A DNA stretch of 64,000 nucleotides, taken from assembly GCA_029243605.1 (NCBI GenBank), contig JAQWRT010000005.1:62001-126000 (forward strand), given 5' to 3'. This document shows positions 9,421-17,300 of this stretch, piece by piece; position 1 is the first letter of the stretch, and each line of letters begins with the position of its first letter. Made by a program: the position numbers and the translations under genes. The notes beneath the pieces were generated by a model. The model saw nothing but the letters and a program-made list of their open reading frames with translations. It was not told where the DNA came from and made no database searches. The stretch comes from Myxococcota bacterium. GTDB taxonomy: Bacteria > Myxococcota_A > UBA9160 > UBA4427.

Positions 9421-9563
9421 GGCGAGCGACCCTCCTCTATTGACATGGATACTGCCATAATAGAGCCGGGGTCGCCACGCGAGGGGCCGAGTCGCGAGAG
9501 CCGAAGGGTGCCCCGCCGGGCTGACAGCGCTTTTTCAGGCGCTGCCCTATGCCCGCGCGGAGA

Positions 9564-10919
9564 TCAGACGATCCCGTAGGCGAGCATGGCGTCGGCCACT
9601 TTGACGAAACCGGCGATATTGGCGCCGTCGACATAGTTCACGAAGCCGCTCTCTTGGGTGCCATGCTCCACGCATTGCTCATGGATCAACTTCATCATGT
9701 CCTGGAGCCGGCCGTCGACTTCCTCAGCCGACCAGGCGATGCGGAGTGCATTCTGGCTCTGCTCCAGTCCCGAAACCCCAACACCCCCGGCATTCGACGC
9801 CTTGCCCGGAGCAAAAAGAATCTTGGCTTGCAAGAAGGCACCGATGGCATCGAGGGTCGATGGCATATTCGCGCCCTCTGAAATCGCGAGGCAACCATTG
9901 GCCAGCAGAACCTTCGCGTCGTCGCCGTCGAGTTCGTTTTGAGTCGCGCACGGGAAGGCGAGGTCGCAGGGAACCGCCCAAGGCCGCTTTCCCGGGTGAA
10001 ATTCACAACCGAATTTCTCGGCGTATTCCTCGACACGTCCCCTGCGCTCCTCCTTGAGTTCGCGCAAGAACTCCCACTTCTCACCCCGAATTCCGTCGGG
10101 GTCGTGGATGAAACCGCTGGAGTCAGAAGCCGTGATCGCGACTCCCCCCAGTTCGTTGATTTTTTCGATGCAGTACAGCGCTACATTTCCCGAGCCCGAA
10201 ACAACGCACTGCTTGCCCCGAATCCCATTATCTTCACGCTCGAGCATATTCTCCATGAAATACGCGGCGCCGTAGCCCGTCGCCTCGGTCCGAACCCGAG
10301 AGCCTCCGAAGGAGAGTCCCTTGCCGGTCATCGCGCCCACGAAACGGTTCTCAAGCCGTTTGTACTGACCGAACATATAACTGACCTCGCGAGAGCCCAC
10401 TCCGATATCCCCAGCCGGGACATCGGTATCCTCACCGATATGTCGATGGAGCTCGGTCATGAGCGATTGGCAGAATCGCATGACTTCGAGATCACTCTTT
10501 CCCTTGGGGTTGAAATTGGATCCGCCCTTGGCACCGCCCATGGGCAGGCCGGTCAAAGCGTTCTTGAAAGTTTGCTCGAAACCCAGGAACTTGAGCACAC
10601 TCAGGTTGACCGAAGGGTGAAAGCGCATGCCCCCTTTATAGGGACCGATCGCGTTGTTGAATTGCACCCGCCAGGCCCGATTGGTCCGAACGTTGCCCGC
10701 GTCGTCCTGCCAGCAAACCCTAAAAATGACGACCCGGTCGGGTTCGGTCATCCGCTCGAGAATTCGCGCGTCCCGATACACCTGATGGCTGTTGATGAAA
10801 GGCATCAACGAACCCGCGACCTCGTCCACCGCCTGGTGAAATTCGTGCTCGCCGGGGTTTCGCTTCTCAAGGCCCTTCATAAACGTGCGAACATCTTCAG
10901 CATGCGGGCTCTTGACCAT
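9564..10919 (-). CDS. gdhA: NADP-specific glutamate dehydrogenase
   Basis: A 451-residue hexameric-type glutamate dehydrogenase that interconverts 2-oxoglutarate plus ammonium and glutamate. The family signature region MGGAKGGSNFNPKGKSD contains the catalytic lysine environment. The glycine-rich Rossmann motif SGSGNVALY is at about 240, and the length matches E. coli GdhA (447). ATG 10919 follows AGGAG. A symmetrical hairpin (CAGCGC/GCGCTG, 9525-9544) lies just past the stop, without a U-run. This is a core ammonium-assimilation gene and its identity is secure. Confidence 0.96.
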   Translation of the reverse strand: MVKSPHAEDVRTFMKGLEKRNPGEHEFHQAVDEVAGSLMPFINSHQVYRDARILERMTEPDRVVIFRVCWQDDAGNVRTNRAWRVQFNNAIGPYKGGMRFHPSVNLSVLKFLGFEQTFKNALTGLPMGGAKGGSNFNPKGKSDLEVMRFCQSLMTELHRHIGEDTDVPAGDIGVGSREVSYMFGQYKRLENRFVGAMTGKGLSFGGSRVRTEATGYGAAYFMENMLEREDNGIRGKQCVVSGSGNVALYCIEKINELGGVAITASDSSGFIHDPDGIRGEKWEFLRELKEERRGRVEEYAEKFGCEFHPGKRPWAVPCDLAFPCATQNELDGDDAKVLLANGCLAISEGANMPSTLDAIGAFLQAKILFAPGKASNAGGVGVSGLEQSQNALRIAWSAEEVDGRLQDMMKLIHEQCVEHGTQESGFVNYVDGANIAGFVKVADAMLAYGIV

Positions 10920-11432
10920 GGAATTCTCCTATCTCAAGAATGAAAGCGAGGGTGGGGGCAGGGGTTGGACTTCCCTTCTTATCGGCAAGAACCGGCAAAA
11001 ACACCACACCCATATCACCATTCTAAGAAGAAAATGGGCTCCATCCGCCGAATTTTCTCTCGATATACCCGGGGGAGGCCGTGATTGCCCCCGCAGCCAA
11101 GCGCCCCCATGGCCGAGACAATCCCGGCGTGAGCGGCAGACCCCGTCCGGCAGTTCATCGAGAGGGCTCCCGAACACTCAATTCCTTCGGGTCTGATGCG
11201 CCGACCCGGGTCCCGACCCGAAATACAGGATCATCAGACTCCAAGCTCCCCAGAGTCCAGCAAGCTTGGCCTTCACTCCGAACCCGGCGCTCGATTGGGC
11301 CCGAATATTCCCTTGGATGCCGATCTTCTCACGCTCGTATGGGGGAGAACTCCCGCCGAGGGTAGACTGTGCCCCCGTCTTCCTCATCGGCGACGTCCGC
11401 CGTGAACCGATTGGTCGCCAGCCGGAGTCCGA
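10920..11432. other. Divergent intergenic region, no gene recognised
   Basis: These 513 bases separate the divergent gdhA and sulfotransferase genes. Short open frames exist on both strands, but none has a ribosome site, a recognisable domain or a plausible composition. The stretch should carry the promoters of both genes, but no clear -35/-10 pair stands out. Confidence 0.5.
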
Positions 11433-12680
11433 ATGCACCCCACCGAAATACCCGTGCGGCCCCGGACTCTTCGTGGTCTCGACGCCCTAGGGCGAACCCT
11501 GAACCGAGTGGGCTGGAAGGGCTTTGCCCTCGACGTGGAAACCTTGCTGGCCAGCGCAAGGCGAGAAACCCGACTCGAGGATCTGGGCGGGAATGCTTTC
11601 ATGCCCGCCTTGAAGTTGCTCGTCGACTCCATCGAGAACCAGGCCCGACTTTCCCCCTTCGGCCGCTATTTTGCTCGGCGCCAACTCGTCGAGGTTCTGA
11701 TGCATCGATTGCGGATGACCGACTACCGACACCAACACCCCGAGGTCGGCGAGCAGCAGATCCGTCGCCCGCTCCTGGTACTCGGGTTGCCGCGCACCGG
11801 CACCACCCTTCTCTACGAACTCCTCGCTCAGGATCCTGCGCATCGAGCACCCCGATCCTGGGAGCTCGATGATCCTTGCCCAGCGCCCACTCGCTCCCTC
11901 GGCGCAGATGACCCGAGGGTGAAGCGGTGCGAGAAACGCATGGCTGCCCTGCGCGCCATGTCCCCCGGCTTTCAGGCCATCCATCCCATCGGCGCCATGC
12001 TGCCTCAAGAGTGTCTGGTCGCCACGGCCTATGCCGTCCATAGCGTGCGCTTTGAACTCTGCTTCGACGTACCGGCCTACCAGGACTGGCTCACTCACCA
12101 GGACATGGCATACGCCTATCAGGTTCATTTTGAAATTTTGCAGCACCTGCAATCTCAACAACCGACCGAAAGGTGGGTTCTGAAATCACCCGGTCATCTC
12201 GGGACGTTTGACTCAATTCTCCAACGCTATCCCGACGCCATGATGGTCCAAACCCACCGCGATCCCCAAAAAGTGATTCCCTCTCTCGCGAGCCTCTACG
12301 CAAATATGCGATCCATTGCGACCGAGGATCTCCGAATTCACGAAATCGGCGAGCAAGTCCTCAGAACCTGGTCGAGCTATCTCGATCGGGGCATCCAAAA
12401 GCGATCGGAGCAACCCGATAAGGCCGAGCATATTGTCGACATCCAATTCGACAACCTGGTCGCAAACCCCATAGACACGGTAAAGGCGATCTACCGCCAC
12501 TTTGAGCTTCCTCTCGGGCCCGAGACTCTGAGACGGATGCGGCATTACCTCGAGGCAAATCGTCGACATCGTCATGGAGTCCATCGCTACGAGGCGGGAA
12601 CCTTCGGGCTCGAAGCCGGCCAGATCGAAAGCGCCTTCAAGCGCTACAGCGACCACTTCGATATCCCTCGAGAAAAATAG
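11433..12680 (+). CDS. PAPS-dependent sulfotransferase family protein
   Basis: A 415-residue sulfotransferase-fold protein. The 5'-phosphosulfate loop is LVLGLPRTGTTLLYELL at about 110-126, and the 3'-phosphate motif is in WVLKSPGHLGTFD and the following THRDPQKVIPS segment. The large N-terminal extension and overall length match the bacterial Sulfotransfer_3-type proteins found near lipid and polyketide genes. It would transfer sulfate from PAPS to a hydroxyl group of an unknown acceptor. The GGAG six bases before ATG 11433 supports the start. The polyketide synthase 1.7 kb downstream is a possible partner, but nothing in the sequence proves it. Confidence 0.85.
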   Translation: MHPTEIPVRPRTLRGLDALGRTLNRVGWKGFALDVETLLASARRETRLEDLGGNAFMPALKLLVDSIENQARLSPFGRYFARRQLVEVLMHRLRMTDYRHQHPEVGEQQIRRPLLVLGLPRTGTTLLYELLAQDPAHRAPRSWELDDPCPAPTRSLGADDPRVKRCEKRMAALRAMSPGFQAIHPIGAMLPQECLVATAYAVHSVRFELCFDVPAYQDWLTHQDMAYAYQVHFEILQHLQSQQPTERWVLKSPGHLGTFDSILQRYPDAMMVQTHRDPQKVIPSLASLYANMRSIATEDLRIHEIGEQVLRTWSSYLDRGIQKRSEQPDKAEHIVDIQFDNLVANPIDTVKAIYRHFELPLGPETLRRMRHYLEANRRHRHGVHRYEAGTFGLEAGQIESAFKRYSDHFDIPREK

Positions 12681-12709
12681 GCGGGGCCCCGAGAACAGCG
12701 CTGAACGGG

Positions 12710-12735
12710 GAGTCGGCTCTAAAGCCCGCCGACTC
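12710..12735. terminator. Hairpin between convergent genes
   Basis: Perfect 8-bp arms GAGTCGGC (12710-12717) and GCCGACTC (12728-12735) lie in the 63-base gap between the convergent sulfotransferase and SDR genes. There is no run of T on either side, so intrinsic termination is uncertain. Confidence 0.35.
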
Positions 12736-12743
12736 GATGGAGT

Positions 12744-13604
12744 TCAGCCCTTGCCCTTGTACATCTGCATCAGGATCCGTTCGCGAAGCCGGTCGGGGAG
12801 GATGCCCAGAATGCCCCGCTGGATCCGCCCGTAGCGCGGTGCGAAATATCGTGCTCGGGGGCGCACGGCATTTGCCGCCCGCAGGATGGTCTGGGCGACG
12901 TCTTCCGGGGCAAGAGCACCCCGAAGCTGGCCCTGGGCAAACTCGTCGAGGTGGAACATCAAGCTGCGGTAGGGATTATTTGCATCTTCCCGAAGCTCTT
13001 CGCCCTTCTCCCGCGCCGAATCAAAGGCTTCCGTGGCGACGAAGCCTGGGATCACCGCCGAGACCTGAATATTCCAGGGGGCCAACTCGAGTCGGAGGCA
13101 CTGGGTAGCCGCCTCGATGCCCGCCTTGGTGGCCGAGTAGGGTACGGCCAGGGGGGCGGCGACGCTTCCCGCCATCGAGCCGACGTTAATGATTCGGCCA
13201 CCACCCTGTTCCCGCATCACCGGGGTCAACTCTGAAATCAACTGGAGCTGGGAGAGAAGGTTGACCCCGAAAATATGGTTCAACTCGTCACGGTCCATCT
13301 GCTCGGTCGCCGCGGCGGGGCTATAGCCTGCATTGTTGACAAGAAGATCGACGCGACCCCATTTAGCCAGGGTGTCCTCGACCAAACGGTGGGTTTCTTC
13401 TTCGCGGGCAAGGTCAACACTCAGCGGGAAAATTTGATGGCCCTCGCTCGAGAGTTCCTTGGCCAAAAGTTCGAGGCGCTCGAGGCGACGCGCGGCAACG
13501 ACCACCTGGAAGCCAGCGCGTGCAAGGGCTCGTGCGGTCGCCTCACCGATGCCCGAAGAAGCGCCGGTCACCATGGCCACACCCGGTTTGCGTTGTTGCG
13601 TCAT
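12744..13604 (-). CDS. Short-chain dehydrogenase/reductase (SDR)
   Basis: A 286-residue classical SDR. The NAD(P) motif TGASSGIG is at about 14-21, NNAG at about 90, the Ser of the triad in NVGSMAG and the catalytic YxxxK in YSATKAG. The ARR after the second strand suggests NADP preference. It resembles the membrane-associated SDRs used in lipid metabolism, and the C-terminus is rich in Arg. The gene converges with the sulfotransferase. The substrate is unknown. Confidence 0.88.
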   Translation of the reverse strand: MTQQRKPGVAMVTGASSGIGEATARALARAGFQVVVAARRLERLELLAKELSSEGHQIFPLSVDLAREEETHRLVEDTLAKWGRVDLLVNNAGYSPAAATEQMDRDELNHIFGVNLLSQLQLISELTPVMREQGGGRIINVGSMAGSVAAPLAVPYSATKAGIEAATQCLRLELAPWNIQVSAVIPGFVATEAFDSAREKGEELREDANNPYRSLMFHLDEFAQGQLRGALAPEDVAQTILRAANAVRPRARYFAPRYGRIQRGILGILPDRLRERILMQMYKGKG

Positions 13605-13915
13605 CGATCAAAGTATCCCTCCCCGCACTTTTAACGTCCACACGAAGACCCAAGAACAGTCGGACTCATCTTTGGCATGAGTCTGACCAGGAACGAGTAA
13701 CGCTTCCATCGGATGGGCGTTCCGGTGCACTTATTGGGGGAAACCACGATCGGACTCTGCCGGGCTTTGAGTTCGGACTCGAGTCGCCTTTGGGTCAGGC
13801 ATATGTTCTTGATGGCTGAGGGCCGCCGTATACTCTCTCGTCACCCAACGCTCTTGGGAAGCAAATCAAGAACTCCGATCCCCACGAGCAGAATGAAATC
13901 ATAAAGGGGACAGCT
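13605..13915. other. Divergent intergenic region before the polyketide cassette
   Basis: These 311 bases lie between the divergently transcribed SDR and lipocalin-like genes. No open frame here has a credible ribosome site. An AAAGGGG sequence at its right end is the ribosome site of the lipocalin-like gene. The region must hold the promoter of the coupled three-gene cassette, but I see no convincing promoter hexamers. Confidence 0.45.
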
Positions 13916-14368
13916 ATGCCGGGGATTCCTGTCATCGATTCACCGCTTGTTGGAACTTGGGCGCTGGAACGCTTCGAGCTCCGACTGCCCGATGGGGAGA
14001 CAACCTACCCCTACGGCGAAGAGGTCGGCGGATTGCTCATGTACGATCCCATTGGTCACATGTCGGCTGTCTTTGGGAGTGTCAAACACCCAGTCAGTGC
14101 CGAGGTCGATCTCGAGAAGGCCGGCGCCAGCCAAAGCTACGACGCCTTCATGTCCTATTGCGGACCCTACGAGATTCACGGAAGCCGAATCATTCACCGA
14201 GTCGCGATGAGTTCGCTCGAGGCGTGGACGGGAACCACCCAGGAGCGCTCTTTCGAGATCTCCGGCGATGTCCTCACCCTCGAGACCATGGCCTTGGTCG
14301 TCGGCGAAGCCTCCCCCGTCGGCCGACTCATGTGGCGTCGCTTGGGCGGGAGTCCGGCTACCTCGTGA
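13916..14368 (+). CDS. Lipocalin-like domain protein
   Basis: A 150-residue protein of the Lipocalin_5 type. Diagnostic pieces are LVGTWALERFELR near the start, GLLMYDPIGHMSA around residue 40, and the SLEAWTGTTQERSF and LTLET strands near the end. These small beta barrels often stand beside or inside polyketide gene clusters in bacteria and fungi, where they are thought to bind or isomerise intermediates. The stop codon overlaps the PKS start as GTGA, so translation is probably coupled. No signal peptide is seen, so it is cytoplasmic. Confidence 0.8.
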   Translation: MPGIPVIDSPLVGTWALERFELRLPDGETTYPYGEEVGGLLMYDPIGHMSAVFGSVKHPVSAEVDLEKAGASQSYDAFMSYCGPYEIHGSRIIHRVAMSSLEAWTGTTQERSFEISGDVLTLETMALVVGEASPVGRLMWRRLGGSPATS

Positions 14369-17300
14369 AGCGCGAGAAAAAGGACGACGGACCTCTTCCC
14401 AGTGCCTTTCCCATTGCCCTGGTGGGCATCGGATGCCGCTTCCCCGGGGCACGCGGGCCCGAGGAATTGTGGCGCACCCTGATCGAACGGCGCTGCTCGG
14501 TGGGCGACGTACCCCAGCACCGCATCGACCTCGGCTATTCCGTCGAACACTATTTCGACCCTCGCGCGCGGATCCCCGGACGTATTTCCAGTATCAAGGC
14601 GGGCTTCGTCGAGCACCCCGAAAAATTCGATCCCGTGCGCTTTGGGCTCACGCCTCGGGATGCCGCCGCCATGGAACCCCAGGCCCGCATGATGTTGGAG
14701 GTCACCTGGGACGCCATTGAGGATGCCGGCCTGGCTTTCGAGACCCTGCGCGGAGAGCGCGTCGCGGTCATCGTCGGGCATACCGCCGAGGATTTTTCTC
14801 GAGAACGGATCGGTGTTCTCGGTGAGGATGCGGCGACTCGCAGTCTGGATGTACGCACCGCCGTCGGGTACGCCCGGGCGGCCATTTCCGGGCGCATCTC
14901 ACACCTCTTGGACTTGCGCGGACCGAGCATGACCGTGGACACGGCGTGTTCCTCTTCCCTGTACGCCACGCATCAAGCCTGCCAAAGCCTCTGGCTCGGC
15001 GAATCTCGAATGGCGCTGGCCGGCGGGGTCAATCTTTTCCTCACGCCCGAGGGCAGCCTCGCCCTCTCGCGGAGCGGCATGATGGCCGCCGACGGTTGCT
15101 GCAAGGCTTTCGATGCGCGTGCCGACGGCTTCGTCCGCGCCGAAGGCGCTGGAGCGGTTCTCCTGCGCCCCTTGGCCGACGCCCTGGAAAACGGGGATCG
15201 GATCTACGCCGTGATTCGCGGGAGCGGAATCAGCGCCGATGGACGTGACGGCGGGCATATGATGGCGCCGGGCCGGGAGGGCCAGGCCCAAGCCATGCGC
15301 GATGCCTACCGCCGGGCCGATCTCCTACCCGGCGAAATCGATTTCCTCGAGGCTCACGGGACGGGGACCGCCATCGGCGACCCCATTGAGGCCGCGAGCC
15401 TGGGCGATGTCATGGGCGAGGGCCGAGATCCGGCGCACCCCCTGCGCATCTCCTCGATCAAGGGAAATATCGGTCACGCCGAGAGCGCATCGGGAATGGC
15501 GGGCCTGATCAAGGCAGCCCTGGCGGTGGAGCGCCGGGTATGGCCCGGCCAACTCCATTTCGAAACCCCCAATCCCTCCATCGATTGGGAGAACCTGCCC
15601 GTCGAAGTCCAAGTGGAGAACGCCCCGTGGCCACATTCCGGCGTAGCCCGGGCCGCGGTCAACTCGTTTGGAATCTCGGGGACCAATGCCCATATTGTTC
15701 TCGAGGGCCCCCCCGCACCCCTCGACGGCGAGGCACCCTCCGGCGAAGACGACCACTACCGGCTCTTCCCGCTCAGCGCCCACGGTCCCGCGGCCCTGAC
15801 CGCCCGAGCGGAGCAATGCCTCGACTGGCTGCGCGGCGAGAGCCTCTCGGGGACCTCGGCGCCCTCCATGGACGATCTCGGCCATACCCTGGCTCGCCGC
15901 AAGAGCCATTTCGGCGAGCGACTGGCCATCGTCGCCAATTCCGCCTCGAGCCTTGTTCGTGAACTCGAGGGCTACCTCGCCCGGGAGACCAGCCCGGCCT
16001 GCCTGAGCAGCGAACGCACCGGTGGAGCGCCGCGCCCTCTGGTCTTCGTATTTCCCGGCCAGGGCGGGCAGTGGGCGGGCATGGCCCAAGATCTGGTGGC
16101 TTCCGAGCCCGGCTTCCGCGCGCATCTCGAGGCCTGGGACCAAGCTTTTCGCCCGCATGTCAGCTGGTCTCTCGTCGAAATTCTGGCCGATGCCCAAGCA
16201 TCGAATCGAGCCTTGGCCGACCTCGCCGTGATTCAACCCATTCTCGTCGCCCTCCAGGCCGCCATCGCCGACTGGTTGATCGAAAGAGGCGCACGACCCG
16301 GAGCGGTGGTGGGGCAGAGCGTCGGCGAAATTCCCGCCGCCTACGTCGCGGGAATTCTCTCCAGACCCGAAGCCGCCCGGCTTGCCTGTTTGCGCGGGGC
16401 CGCCGTGGCCCGGGCTGCCGGCCGGGGCGCCATGGGACTCGTAGGGCTTTCGGAGGAAGCCACTCGCTGGGAACTCGGCACCGCTTCCCCAGGCGTCGAA
16501 ATCGCCGGGCAGAGCGCCCCCGCCATGACCTTGGTCGCCGGTGACCGGAAAGAAACCCAGGTCTTCCTCCAGGCTCTGGCCGAACGCGAAATCTTCGCGC
16601 GCCCCCTGGAAGTCGACTTCGCTTCGCATTGTTTCCATATGGATCCCCTGCTCGCGGATTTCGCGCATGGGGTCGGGGAACTCAACCCGGCAGCGGGGCA
16701 TATTCCCTTCTACTCCTCGGTCTGCGGAGACCGCGTTCCCGGCGAAACGCTCAAGACCGAGTACTGGGTCAAGAACCTGCGCGAGCGCGTTCGCTTCGTC
16801 GACGCCGTCGACGCTTCCATGCGTGATGCCACCCCGGATTTCGTCGAAATCTCGCCGCACCCCACCGGGATCCGAGCCATCGGTGAGATCGTCGCCTCCC
16901 GGGGGACCGAGGCCAGGGCCGTGGAAACTCTTCGGCGGGGCCAACCGGGTGAAGAAAGCCTGCTGCGCACCCTCGCCGCCCTCTTCGCCGGTGGACATAG
17001 CCTGGAGATGAATCGCCTTCACTCCAGGGGCCAATATATTGGGAGTCCGCTCTACCCCCACCAGCTCCGAACCCTATGGTTTGGCCAGCGGCGTCGGCAC
17101 CACCTGCCGCGAACGAGCCACCCCTTATTGGGCGTCCGTCAGCAGGATGCCGAGGACGAACGAAGCTTCCGCTGGGAAATCCTCGCGGATACGGATTCGG
17201 TTCCCAGCCTGGCGCTTTGCCAACGAGACCTCGGCACTCGGCTCCCCGCAAGCCTTTGCACTGAACTCATCCTGGCCGCCGCCGCCGACCTGGGCTCCGG

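Noticed and set aside
9525-9544. gdhA terminator
   Set aside because: The hairpin CAGCGC/GCGCTG is real, but no U-run follows, so I did not call it a terminator.
13957-14364. N-terminal extension of the PKS frame by 136 residues
   Set aside because: The region is the lipocalin-like gene in another frame. The extension is Arg/Pro-rich shadow, and the GTGA overlap explains the real start at 14365.
15325-17061. A 578-residue minus-strand frame within the PKS
   Set aside because: It is entirely within the KS-AT coding region, whose active sites are all present on the plus strand.
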